A stretch of 64,000 nt of DNA, taken from positions 12,402,501-12,466,500 of the forward strand of contig OZ018417.1 of NCBI GenBank assembly GCA_963969595.1, read 5' to 3'. Of this stretch, positions 35,400-47,446 are shown piece by piece. This stretch comes from Neckera pumila (lineage: Eukaryota; Streptophyta; Bryopsida; Hypnales; Neckeraceae). The notes beneath the pieces are model-generated. The model saw nothing but the letters and a program-made list of their open reading frames with translations. It was not told the DNA's origin and did no database searches. The position numbers were made by a program, and so were the translations under genes. Position 1 is the stretch's first letter. Every line of letters begins with the position of its first letter.

Positions 35400-37425
35400 T
35401 TAACCCCTAAAGGACCAAGCTACATTTTTTTTGGCAATATAGCAATTTTGGGCAGCTCACTACAAATAGAAAAATACACTTGATTTTTTGAAATTTTTTT
35501 TGGATGTGGAGACAAGGAGTACCTTGTCGCTCTACTAGTTTTTTTTCTTTTGAATTTGTCAATGAAAATTTTCATTGACATTTTTTTTCTTTTGAATTTG
35601 TCAATGAATTTGTCAATGAATTATGGGAGGGAAATGTCATTTTCAATGGATTGGGGGCAACACATGCAAGGCTCTTTATACTGGAGTGAAAAATGCAACA
35701 ACATGCCCAAAAGAGCTTAGGCAGGGCCATAGGCAGGCTTTCAACCAAGGTTCAAGCTTGGTATTTTTCTGACAATTTACTGAACTCATAAACTTGCCAC
35801 AACGTACAAGGAAGTGGTGGTAGGGAGTCAAATGCTCTATAGCTTCTTGTCACCAAATGGGCAATAACTCCTAACTACCACATTCAAATAAAAAAGAAAA
35901 ATACCCAAAGAATCCATTGAACATATTACCAATTTGTCATTTGACAAACTCCCATTCAATTTTTTTTTATGGTGAATTGATACAAGTGCTTCTTTGAAAC
36001 TTGTTGGAAGGATGGGTGGAGAGGTAATTTTTATATTCAAATCCAGTGTCCTTCTTGAATCCTCAAAGGATATGGGATAATTTGAAAATGAGAGCTTGAC
36101 CACTCATTGTCAAAACATAGAAATTATGTTCAAAATAGAATTTCAGACCTCAATTTGGCATAGTAGAATAACTTATTTCAAAAAACTTTGAACTAAAAAA
36201 AGTTGGAAAATCAAGCTAGTTTTCATTTCCAAAAATCTGTTTGTGATTTTGAGTCTCCTAAAAAAAATTATTGACAAAATTCAGAGAGGGTTTTTGAAAA
36301 TGTTAATGAAAATGTCCCTTCCAACCCCATTTTGAAATTTGTCCATAACTTTGATTGGAGATTCAAAATCTCAAACGGATTTTTGAAGATGAAATTTAGC
36401 TTGATTTAACTTTTTTGTAGTTCAATTTTTTTTTAAAGTTATTCTACTATGACAAAATGAGTCCTGAAATTTTAATTTGAACAATTCCTATTTCTTACTT
36501 AACTATGAGCAGTTGAGCTTCTAGTAATTCTAATTCACATATTCCACATGGGTTGTTTTACTTCTTACCACCCCACTTGTATAAAGATATTTTCTTTTCA
36601 TCTTGGAATACAAAATGTACATGGCTTTACAAGCTATATTATGAAATCATTGAAAATTAATGGTGAACTAACTAGAATTATAGTTTATGGAGCAAGGAAT
36701 ACCTTCAAAATTGAGGGAAAGAAAATAATCTTTAAAATCAAGGAGAACTTTATCTAGTGTCAGTGGTTTGTGGTGAGCTAAACTTTGCTAACCTTGACCC
36801 AATTCACCCAACTTCCTCCCGTGCTAGGCCTAATATGCACAATTGCCCTTCACTTTAGCATAGACACATATTGATCAAGCTTGCCAAAGTTTGATGTTTT
36901 GCGTGATTTTTATTTTTTCTACTCTAGAGCTAATTAAATTCTAAAACTCCACCTTTCACATTTTGAAGAAATTATTTTATGTGCAAGCCATAAATTGTTG
37001 AAAAAAGGACTTTGTATGAGATTTTTCTTGAAGCTAGTTCCCTATTGGAATTTTTTGATACATGTTTTCCAATTTGAAATGTTATGAAATTTTTAAACAT
37101 GTGGCCAATTTTATCATTAAAAGCAAGAAAATAACTTTCAAGCATAAAAGCAAAATTAACTTGTGCAAAAGCCTCCCCAAATCAAGGCTGCCCGGAATTT
37201 GGATTCCCCCCAAAACATTTTTTTCAACTTCAAACACTATAATCTCACAATCTGTGCAATCAAAACCTTCCATTTTTTATTAGAACATAATGAAGTAGTC
37301 TACCACTAGATCTTATGGTTAGAAGCAACAAGATTTCATTTGTCATTTTTGAGGGACCTTTACCATTGAAACAACCCATTTTGAGTGTTTTTGGTGAAAT
37401 TTAATCAAAATTTTTTGGGGGTTAA
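35400..37425. mobile_element. TTAA-1 element, subtype beta, enlarged by nested repeats
   Basis: It is flanked by TTAA at 35400-35403 and 37422-37425. It starts CCCCTAAAGGACCAAG, and the right terminus reads TTTTTTGGGGG. The 2-kb span exceeds the usual 930 bp because a foldback (about 36000-36600) and other AT-rich DNA lie inside. It sits in the P450 intron. Confidence 0.6.
36000..36600. repeat. Foldback repeat, copy 1 (diverged)
   Basis: Sequences around 36145 (aatttcagacctcaatttgg) and 36465 (gagtcctgaaattttaattt) are inverted relatives, centred near 36335. The family matches the better palindrome at 57013-57590. Confidence 0.55.
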
Positions 37426-37726
37426 GGGGGTGTTTTTCAATATAAAAGATATGCCTACTAATGGATGTGTCCTATATACCTATACAACTTAATTAAAAAA
37501 ATTCATCATCCATTATTTTCAATAAAATATTATGCGGAATCATGAAATTGACTTCAAAAATTCACCACAAAATGAAATTTTGCTTTTTTGAAATTGAAAT
37601 CTGGTTTGCACGATTGGGATTGCGTAAGAATTGGGTGTTAATTATGCAAGACAAAAAATTCCAATTTTTTTTCTATACTTGCAATTGAAATTGGAAAGGC
37701 TCAAATTGGCAGTTGTAAATGAACTA

Positions 37727-37973
37727 TCCAAAAAAGTGAAATTCGGTTGCCTTGTCAATTAGTTTGCCTTACTTGTAAAAAATTACCTCATGGATCAATA
37801 CTTGTTTCACATGGAGGCGCATGCTACTCTTTGAACCAAGCCTTGAAATTGTGCACAAATTTATGCCATACACATGGCTCTAAGTTTAATGCATCATTGT
37901 ACAAAAAGCAGTGAATATTTTTATAGTATGGACTGTCGAGAAATTAGTGTGGGACAACCTACTTTCACCAAAG
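37727..37973. mobile_element. TA-flanked MITE, family B copy 4
   Basis: AGTGAAATTCGGTTGCC on the left and GGGACAACCTACTTTCACC on the right, flanked by TA at 37725-37726 and 37974-37975, are diverged family B ends. The interior resembles 58052-58300 (tcatggatcaat, ggaggc, gccatacacatgg). Confidence 0.6.
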
Positions 37974-39469
37974 TAGAGCCATCCATTTCCAACCAGTGAC
38001 CCATTTCCAACCTATAGGTGCATGTATTTTTGACCAAGCTTAGAATGTTTTTTTTTTCCCTTTTAAAGGTTGGAATGAATAAATACATGATACATGTCCC
38101 AAGTTGTGAGAAAGAAAGTAGGAAATAATGATTAGGAAAAAAGTTATTGAATGATTGGCACTAAAAGAGTCTAGACATTGGCCATAAGTCCGGAGCACTT
38201 TTTGCCTCCCAAAATTCCTAGTAATTTCAGTTCAATCGATAAAATTACCAAATTTTTTGCAATCCTTGTCATTTCTATCGAGGTACCTCTCAAAAATATT
38301 TGTTTTACCTTCACAGCTCCAAATCATGTTGGAATTCCTTATTTGGTCGGTTATGGGTGGCTCTACCTTATTTTGTGTAGACCTTGACTGTACAATTGGA
38401 TTGGAGGACGTGCCTTGGTTTTGCAATAAAGCATGAATAGACTTGTACGGAGACATAGTGCAACAATCAAATTGAAATGCTTTTTCAAAGGAAATTGAGC
38501 TGACCAGAATTCTAGTTTGACTATGCACCAGGGTCCAAGCCCTGCATCGTGATATCCACGGCTGCCGTTGCCAAGGAGTTCTACAAAACCAACGACGCCA
38601 GGTTCGACTCCCGGCCCAAGCGGCTGGCATGGACCGTGTGGCACCACGGTGACGAGAATTACCGAGTGCTCTCTCTCACTTCCAACCTGTCATACTGGCG
38701 TCGCCTGCGGCGGCTCTACAACGCGGAGCTCTTCTCTCCGAAGGGTCATGAGTCCCAGAGAGAAATTCGGATCGAGGAGATTCTGCACGTGATGAAACTG
38801 CTGGTGGAGGATTGCAAGAAAGGAAAACCCCTTGGACATCAAGGCCTGGCTCTGTAGCGTCGCCCAACACGATGATGCTCATCACTGCTGGCAAGAGGTA
38901 CTAACACCATCATCACTGATCCGAAGTCTGGAAGGTGTGCTGCTGCAGACTCCGCTGGTTGATGGAGAGTATCTTCCTGACTGTAAGGACGTACATGCTC
39001 AAGGTGTTGCAGGTAAATATCGACGTTTCCTGCTCACAAACATAAAACCCACCCTTTCTTGTATGCAACTCGACCAATAGTTATGTAGTATATTTCTCCC
39101 GTGACTCAACCAGTTATGTATTATGCTCCAAACTTCAACTGGTTATAAATTGAATGCTAACGACTTCGTCAATTTTGCTGGTGTAATGTTTTTCTATTTC
39201 CATGCCACACATGCTCTTTTCGAGGTTCTGTTCAATCACAACGTACATGACACATGGCACCTTCCTCAAAATATGAATTGCTAGTAAAGTATGATAGTTG
39301 CTCTACAACTCGACCATTGCAAACTCGACCATTTAGTATGCTCCGAGACTCAACCAGCTACGTACGTACGTAATCCATCACTGCTTGTTTTCTAACCATG
39401 AATGGCGAACGTCCGGTGACTGGAGTGACAGTCTCTATTCTCTGAATTGGAGTGCATCGAGCAGCCTGA

Positions 39470-39810
39470 GACCATCTGCAATGCAACCGGCACCTTGCAC
39501 AGTATCGGCATTGTGTAGGGTGGACAAGAATTTTGATTTAAAATTGTGCTCCAATGCAATCGGTATGGAGACCTTCACTTTCCCGGTCTCGGTATGGGAC
39601 CCCCTGGGATCGGTATATTTTGTCATTTTGCCAACCCCGGCAAAACTCTCGGCAAGTTGATTGATGGGAGTCATCATGACTCCCATCAAATGGTAGTAGC
39701 CAATGGATGCCAAGAAAAATTTATTGGTATGTGCACCAATCAATTCAACCTTCCTTGTTTCCATGAAAAGTCCTTTCTTTAATGTAAATTCTTTTCTTCC
39801 TTTCTTTTTA
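39470..39810. mobile_element. Left part of a Harbinger-type MITE split by the 16.4-kb palindrome
   Basis: It starts GACCATCTGCAATGCAACCG after TGA (39467-39469). The other half is 56250-56400, ending GCATGCAGATGGTC before TGA (56401-56403), so the target duplication is TGA. Joined at the TAA, the two halves make about 490 bp, related in the middle to the family A MITEs. The left end is a diverged form of the end of the large Harbinger elements. Confidence 0.75.
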
Positions 39811-40019
39811 TAAGACCATCTGCAATGCGACCTTTAATAGTGACGGTATCGGCACTTTACCATTCCAAAAGCCGTTTTGAATTAAATGCATGCTCCAATG
39901 CAGCCATTATGGGGAGCTGTAGTTCCCTGTTCTCGGTAAAAGACCTCGCAGGACCGGCAAGTTTTGTCATTTTGCTTGGCCCTCAAAGAGTCTCGGCATC
40001 ATTTATTTGTGGGGTCATT

Positions 40020-41285
40020 ATGACAACGACTTTGGAGAGATGTGTCAGGAAAGGAAAAAATTTCTCCGGTGATGAGGAGCGTAAACTTTGTCTGAGCTTT
40101 CTTCACATTTCTCAGGATCCGGTTCAAGGAAATGGCCAGTGAAAAGATGCATTTTGGAGGAGGGTTGAAGACCACTTCAATGCGAACAAGCCTTTAGGAA
40201 GCGATTCACATCCTTATCGGTTGCTAGAGACCAAATGGGGTATTGTAAAACGCGATGTTTCAAAATTCATTGCTGTCTATCGTAATTGTTGTGCATTGAG
40301 GGAGTCTGATACCACGCTTGATGACGTATTGCAAAATGCGCTTGAATTGTACAAGGTGAAGCACCCCAGGCAACAGAGTTTTGTTCTTCTACATTGTTGG
40401 ATTACTTTGAAGGATCATCCCAGGTGGATGGAAACCCCAGTAGAGCAACGGCAAGCACAAACAAGAGCGACACCACCTTTGAGAGCATCAGGGAGGGTTG
40501 CAGAATCCGGCGATGGTCAAGAGTTGGGTTTAGGACATGATGGTGGGCAAGAAAATGAAGAAGAGGGCGTTTGAACACCATTTTCAAGCCACCGAAGTGA
40601 AGTGACCTCACGGAAGCGAGGTCGCCCCACAGGCAGAAACATGGCGAAGGAAGAGCAGAAATTGCAAAAGCAACGAGAGTGTGCTATTCGTGCCCAAGCA
40701 AGAGCTGCTGGAGACATGGCTACTGCAAACTTCAAAAAAGTGCAAGTTCTTCAAGACCAGGCCGCCTTGTCTTTATTCACGATGCCCGGAGCTGATCCTA
40801 AACAAGCCCAGGAATACCTCGACCTACGTCGTGTCGAAGAGTTGAACAAATTGAAAGGCCGCATTGCCGTTCAAGACACCACGGTGGCGCAGCAACGAGC
40901 TCAAGCGGATAAGGAGGCGCAGCAAAATGCAGAGGAGTTGCAAAATGCCAGTTGAAATCGAATTCCACCGGCGACAATGCGTGCCCCTCTTTCTCCTATG
41001 GCTGATTCTTCAGCCAATGAAGAGGAGCATGACGATTCGCCGATTCCCACGCCTACACCCACGCCCACTCTACGTGATCAATTCCAAGGCATGGGAACCC
41101 AAAGCGCCTCCAATCAGGAACATTAGGGCTCGGAAAATGGCGATGGAGCGTGGATCCCTAAAGCTGCCGTTTACCAAAACACCCAATCATCGCAAGCAAA
41201 CCAATTCACTGCAGAAGAATTTCAGAGTTGGTGCCGATCCATTGCGGCGCATGTTTGTCCGCAGGGTGCTCTTACTCCTACAGGT
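40020..41285 (+). pseudogene. Harbinger Myb-like partner ORF, left copy, four stops
   Basis: The frame starts MTTTLERCVRKGKNFSGDEE and aligns along its length with the intact copy at 54771-56040. Stops are at 40140-40142 (TGA), 40572-40574 (TGA), 40953-40955 (TGA) and 41124-41126 (TAG). In the sister copy the first three are Arg CGA and the fourth is Gln, so every stop is a C-to-T change. A GT donor follows CTACAG at about 41285. PIF/Harbinger elements normally need a DNA-binding Myb/SANT-like partner of the transposase. Confidence 0.8.
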
Positions 41286-42599
41286 GTGAAAAAATCTCCC
41301 TCTATGACTCTTGGTTGTGGAAATTTCTCCCTCTGCAACACTTGGCTATTGTGTTTAGCATTCAGGGTTTTCCTTGCAACTCATGGCAGTCTTCTTTACC
41401 GTTTAAAGTTTTTGCTCAATTGTATGTTCTTGTGGATGCTGTTTTTTGAACTCTTCGTCATTGTTATTTTTAGGGATTTTGGTGATTTTCTTCATTGCAG
41501 AGAATTGATTGTCTTTAGGGTGTGGATCCAATGCACATTTGTAACCAATATAGTAACCTTCATAGTAACATGAATTATTGTACTCAACCAGTTCCTAACT
41601 AGTTCCTAACTAGTTCCGAATATTTGCAATTTCAATTCGATTATTTCAGGTTAGATATGGGAATGGATATGGTGGTGGTAAAGAAAAGAACACATGTAAG
41701 AGGGCTTCGTGAAACTTAATTGACTTTCAACAGACAAATGAGATTTTAGATCAGTGTAGTTTAGATTGCAAAGCCTCTTTGCCTATTATGGGTTACGCCA
41801 ACCACGATGATTTTGGTAGGCTTTTTCTTCACTGATATAAACTTAGTAGGTCAGCTTACTTTCATTGCAACTTTTGAAGTTCCTTCCTAGTTTTTTGTTC
41901 CTACAACAAACCATTTGACAGATTTAAAATGGACCATTGGTGGATAGAGGACCTACCCTTTGTTTTGTGCTAGCTTTTATACTGTATGTAGGGAACTGCC
42001 GCAATTGCTTCCTCGATTTGTCTGTCACTTCAAAATCTTCTGCCTTGTGTGGTATCAATCGGTATTTTTCCATCATCCGTTACGCCAGTCATTCGATATG
42101 CTTGTGGATTTTGGTTCCTGGCTCGGAGTTCTTAACCATGGAACAAGGGTGATGATTGAATCTCTGCAGGCTGAGAACCGGATGACAATGTAGACTGGTC
42201 GGGCCCTACCACCACCTGCTCTGCTTTCAGGATACCAAATCATGAGCAATGGATGAAATGAATTTTTTGAGGCCTGTTCGTAAGAGTGCACCTCCTTGAG
42301 TGAAGTTTTTCTTTTTCAATAGGAGGGATCATAGTTTTGTTCTTTGTTAGATGCACAGTGCTGTTTTCTATGAGACATATTGACCTTAGTGCTTGTTAAC
42401 GTGTTATTTTGCTTTTAGCAAAGTAGTTCTTGATGCATTGGGTCTTGGCAATGCATATTTGGAGATCTTGTTAGATGCGATAAATTCTTTCCTGTATATT
42501 TTCCATTGATGTTAGATAGCTAGTGGCTCTGTTTTCAGACTTATAGTTGATGGAACTTATATGTTGGCATCATCTTTGTGTGAAGAGTTCATATCAAAT

Positions 42600-43230
42600 A
42601 CATTCTTAACATATAGCTTTGAATTGTTGGTGCATGTACTTCCAGGGATTGCAACCAACTCTTTCTCATTTCGTGAAATGGAGAACTTACAATTTTGGGA
42701 GCCACCAATGACACCAACAGCAGGTTACAATTTCGGTGGTGAGGATAATCAAATTATGCTTTGGTTTGGTTCTTGTTATCTTTTCATGCATTCAATGGAA
42801 TTTATTCTTACGTAAGTGGCTACAATTGTGGCGTTTGCTTGCAGGGACAAATGGATTGTTCTCTACTAGGGGAAATTCAACAAGACCCAATGACTAGTCT
42901 ATTACTTGCACCTAAAACATGTCCGCACAAGAATGCTCCCAAGCTCCTGCAATGAATTTTCGTCGAGAAGATGATGGTCATACTCGGCCAATACAACACA
43001 ATTCAAGCCTCTTCCTTCGTGATTGGTAACCCTATACCTATTAGATGAGTTACCAAATGTGTTACCTACTCATGTTGCAGGTTTGGACAAAGTTTGAGGT
43101 GCCATTTGGAAAGGCGTCATTTATGGAGGAGGTTACGAGTAGTTGTAGTAATGTTGGATTTGGTGTTTTCATTAGCGAGTGGGAAGCTGGGATGAGATTA
43201 CTAATGGCATGCAGTTCCCAACTGATTTGA
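42600..43230 (+). other. Possible 3' exons of the Myb-like ORF, left copy
   Basis: Frames here include MENLQFWEPPMTP and, after ttgcttgcag at 42842, sequence starting GTNGLFS. That second frame is broken by a TAG where the sister has CAG. The segments are mirrored at 52827-53432. Splicing from G|GTGAGG to CAG|GGACAA would join them. This is inferred from sequence only. Confidence 0.35.
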
Positions 43231-44148
43231 CTTTTTTAAATTCATTTTCATTGTATGCTTTGGCTACCATTTTGATGTTCCTCCGGATTTAGTGTTCAGA
43301 AATGCTTCCAATGTTGGCAGAAGATAAGGTTTCTTGCACTACCGATGTGATACTATCCTGCACATTACTAAATTGCACACTGAAGAGTTTACTAGTCTCT
43401 GCACTTGGCTGATCTGTCTTTAAGTCCTCGCATCATTGAACAGACCTTGAGTTACAAGCGGATTAATTTGCTTCGTGGTGCAATTCGACATTGAATGTCT
43501 CCAGGAGTCCATCATTCTTTACATTTTGCAATAAAATTTGACCTTCTGGTGCTTGTTGCTCTCGCACCAAAGTGTGAATATTAGGAGATTCAACATTCGG
43601 AAATCTATTTATTTGTATATCGGAACGCAGTACAATTTGGCAAATCCATAAAACCGCATTGCAGGAGCTTGAGGCTTCTGAGCATTTCCTTATTTATGTT
43701 CAATTTTTCTTTTCTAAACTCTGTTTGAAGTTTTCAGAGATATGGACACCCAAATGCTACCAAAAGATTGCCATGCAGTTATCTATGCAATATTTTTACA
43801 GATTGATACTGCAAGAATAACCAATTATCATTTATCTGGATCAAACGGGTAGAACAACAAAGAGTGGTGTGTGATGCTGAACCCTTCTAGGACAGGTCCA
43901 TGACCGTTGATGTAAAGGCTCATTGTCAAAAATGGTACTATGCCTAGTTACTATTATTAGATTGGTCAAAATTTTGCATGTTGTCTTGTTCAATTGGCAA
44001 GTGAAAGGAAGTTCAAACGCACCAAAGAACACAACATTTGGATACAATATGCAAAAGTCATGAAGGGTCAAATTTTGGTTCTAAAATTGTTTTTTTCACA
44101 TATATACATAATTGATTTTGGAGAGGCGCATAGAGTGAACATGGTGGT

Positions 44149-44791
44149 TTAACCCCTAAATGCCCATGGCACCCAAATGTGGTGTCAAAGAAACTTTGAA
44201 GTTAAATAAAACCTTACCAAATTTCTATTTTTAGTAGTTTATATTTTTGAAAGATTATTTTTGAAGTGTAGTTTTATCATCAAAAATCCGATTTTGAAAA
44301 TGAATGATTATGATTTTTTTATTCAAGATTCTGTGCAAAGGTACCCATTGCAATCTTGACTTTTTGTAGTATTGAGGGCTCTTAGAAATGAGCCTCCAAT
44401 ACACTAGATCTTGGAGGAAAAATCACTCTAAAAATTAATTTAAAAAATTGTAGAGTAGATTTTGAAAAGTCACAAATTGGTTGGGGTTATATTTGTTTGG
44501 CCCTTCAACTTCAAATTTTTTTGGTCTTGAATTTTTTAGCTTTGACATGCAAAAAGAGAGCTCAAAGATTTTCATAGTTTTAACACCCTAATGATCAAAC
44601 ATTATAATCTTTCAATCCTTAAATGATATTGTTGTATTTTCTTTTTTTATGTGATCTCTAACATGTCTAGTTTCAATTTGTACAATTACAATTCAAAAAA
44701 ATTGATTAGCTTATCAAATTGTTGGCTTTTTGTTCAATTTAGAGCAAATTCCAAATAGGCTCAAAATAGGCCTTGGGCATTTAGAGATTAG
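44149..44791. mobile_element. TTAA-1 related repeat, subtype gamma, inside left Harbinger
   Basis: It begins TTAA-CCCCTAAATGCCCATGG and ends GGGCATTTAGAG-ATTAG. The mirror copy is at 51241-51883, so it was present before the two Harbinger copies diverged. The right TTAA has decayed. Confidence 0.65.
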
Positions 44792-45543
44792 GTCAAGGGT
44801 TTTTTGGGGGGTGTCCACCTATGTTGTGAATGAAATTTCTTACAATTTTTTTTTCAAATATGAAGTCATATGTCTATTAGAAGTCAAAGAAGGTTCTAAA
44901 TTTTTGGAGGAAAATTTAAAAACACTATGAACTTTCTAAAGAAAAAATTAAGAGAGTTTGTATTAATTTTGTTTTTCAATATGAAGTCATATGTCTACTA
45001 GAAGTCAAAGAAGATTCTAAATTTTTGGAGGAAAATTTAAAAACACTATGAACTTTTTAAGGAAAAAATTAAGAGAGTTTATATCAAATATAAAATATAT
45101 TTGAAATGACATTGATTATTTCCATCATTCAAGTATACTATAATATAGACAATATGGTATAAACCAAATTTATTATGTGTCTTTACAATTAGACAATCAA
45201 CAAACTTTGGTTATTGGCTCAAAGTTCATATTGCTCTAAAAGAAGAAAAATAAGTTTCTTAAAAGCTGATGTAGATTGCAAACTCCATAAAAGATCCCAA
45301 AAATTTATAATGCTAAATTGAAACTTCAAAATTGTATCAAAAATATAATTATCTCCAAGTGAAAACAAAATAATGTTCAAAAGTAAATGTGCAACGCTTG
45401 TTGCTCCCTACTCTTGACACTTCCTACTTAGCCCTCAACAAAACTAGGACAAGTTTTCCCCCTTTAGCTGCCATAAGTGATCAATGACATCATTGCGCAA
45501 ACCATAGTGTGTCTGCATATTTTCTAGCTCTTTGGTACCAACA

Positions 45544-46460
45544 TTAACCCCTAAAGGACCATTGTCCCTTCGGGGGACAAATGCGTTTTTGGGCAAGTAC
45601 CTACGGGCTGAAATTTTGTTGTGATTCTTTGAAACTTTTTGAGAAGGTGAAGAATTGAGAGAGGTATGTGGCGGAAAAAAAAAATTGAAATCAGACCTTC
45701 AAGCGAGAAGTTATGCCATTTCTTGGAATGCGTGGGGAAGGAAGGCAGCAAAAAAAATCTGCAAAATTTTGAATTTTTTTTTTTAATATTTTTTTTCTCA
45801 TAGATTATATCTTTGTCTATCTAAAAAGCTTTGATTCATTTCAGTTAGATTTGCTATGAGTTAGATTTGCTATGAGGAAGTTATGGACATTCTTGTTTTT
45901 CAGGCAGTTAGAGCATCTTCTTGAAAAAAATAACTTGTAGGATTCATTTCGGAATGCAATTTTTGTAATTTTTCAATTCTTTTCTTTGTAATGGTTTAGT
46001 TTACTTGCTAGAACAATCTCACCATTGGGGTTAGTGCATTTTAATTCCATCAAAAATATATGAATATTTTAGATTTTCCTTCTATCTCGTACCTACTTCT
46101 ACTTAACAATTTTTTAAAGAATGATAATTAAGTTTTTTTGAATTTTTTTTTTTCCTAGACTCTCAACTCAGTTCTCCACTATAAAGATTTAAAGCTCAAA
46201 ACGCTATAGTGCAAAAATTTTAAGTTAAAAATGTTTAAAGTCAAAAAATCTGGTCCCGCAATGTGCTGAAAAATTTGTTTTTTCCACTTTAAATGCAGAT
46301 GTCTTGCAATCTGTGCGGTCAAAAATTCTGAAATTTTTTCCACACATTCTCATACTAGTTAGGTATAAGATCCTACGGTTAGATGTGCAAAATAAATAAT
46401 TTTTAAATTTTTTTACTCTTTGCTCTAGAAATGGCAGTTTTGAGAGATTTTTGGCAGAAA
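45544..46460 (+). mobile_element. TTAA-1 alpha insertion in the transposase, right end deleted
   Basis: It starts TTAA (45544-45547) CCCCTAAAGGACC and is almost identical to 32007-32933 until GGCAGAAA at 46460, where the last roughly 25 bp are missing. The sister element has an uninterrupted TTAA at 50605-50608. The deletion also removed the transposase segment equivalent to about 50402-50604. Confidence 0.85.
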
Positions 46461-47446
46461 GCACGCTCTACATCTTTTCTTGCGGCAGATTGCATCTTTG
46501 TATAATGCTCTCGTTTCTCACCTTGTGGCTGATGAATGGGTTGCAAAAAACAACTCCAAGGGGGATAAATCCCGTCAGCCAAAAGGTAGTAACGATTGTA
46601 CTCATGCCCATTCACTTGAAATTTCAGATCATTGCCTTCTCCCCGTAACATATTTGATACTAGCGAAGAGCGGTCTAAGACATTAATGTCATTGTTTCCA
46701 CCTGGCAAACCAAAAAAAGCATACCAAATCCATAAAGATTGGTCGGCAATGGCCTCAAGAATAATGCTCCGGTGGCCATCCTTGTCTTGAAACTGACCTT
46801 GCCATGCCATTGGACAATTCTTCCAGGTCCAGTGCATGCAATCGATACTCCCAAACATACCGGGGAAACCTCTAGCAGTGTTGATATCTAATTGCTTGCA
46901 CAAATCAGCCCGAGTTGGTTGACGCAAGAAAGTAGCTTCAAAACAACCCCGAATTGCAATGGTAAATCACTTCATAGCAAGAATGGCGGTACTCTCACCC
47001 ACACGGCAGTACTCATCAGTAGCATCCACAGCAATCCCATACGCTAACATGCGTAAAGCCACAATGCATTTCTACAAGGAAGATAATCCTAACCGTCCTA
47101 CAGCATCGTGCTTTTGAAGAAACCATGAATCGAAAGCACACACCTTTTCAACAATATGTTGAAATAAAGATCTCCTCATACAAAAACGGCGTCTGAATTT
47201 TGTATCATCATAGGTGCAATCATCTGTAAAATAGTCTTGGAAAAGACGATCATGGCCACTTTCTCATTCTTGATACACGTACTTCCACTCAAGCACACTC
47301 CCTCGAGGCCCAGCTTGTCTAGGAGGTGAAGAATCCTCTAACAACTGCTGGAATAAGCTATCAAAAAATTCTCCCTCAAACTCATCTTCAGATTCTTGAA
47401 GACCTTGATGTAATTGAGCCTCCAGCTCCATGCGCCAAGCCTCCAT
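46461..47446 (-). pseudogene. Harbinger DDE transposase, left copy, truncated
   Basis: Reading the minus strand from 47446: MEAWRMELEAQLHQGLQESE, a stop after KYVYQE near 47264 (CGA to TGA against the sister), a second TGA after AIFAMK shared with the sister, then the nuclease domain FGSIDCMHW, LPGGNNDINV, LADGIYPPW, ending at ARKDVERAF. There the TTAA-1 fragment takes over, so the C-terminal helix region is lost. The catalytic D, D and E surroundings remain readable, but no functional protein is possible. Confidence 0.85.

Larger units (their letters stand above)
33983..39010 (+). pseudogene. Cytochrome P450 pseudogene, N-terminal part only
   Basis: Exon 1 (33983-34218) encodes an N-terminal anchor (ALSAAAFASFLLIYYC), a basic stop-transfer segment EARRRKH, the proline hinge PPGPWPWPVVGN, then LAAKYGGLMYLRFG. 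A run of six C at 34100-34105 shifts the frame between LPP and GPWPWP. After a 4.3-kb intron, exon 2 resumes at 38532 with SKPCIVISTAAVAKEFY, RFDSRPKR and the helix-C motif YWRRLRRL. It shifts again near 38831 (PLDIKAWLCSVAQ is in another frame) and near 38868 (NTMMLITAGKRY then TAA). No I-helix AGTDT, ExxR or heme-cysteine motif follows. Plant P450s are about 500 aa; only about 200 residues remain. The type resembles the CYP71 clan; a finer family call is not justified. Confidence 0.8.
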
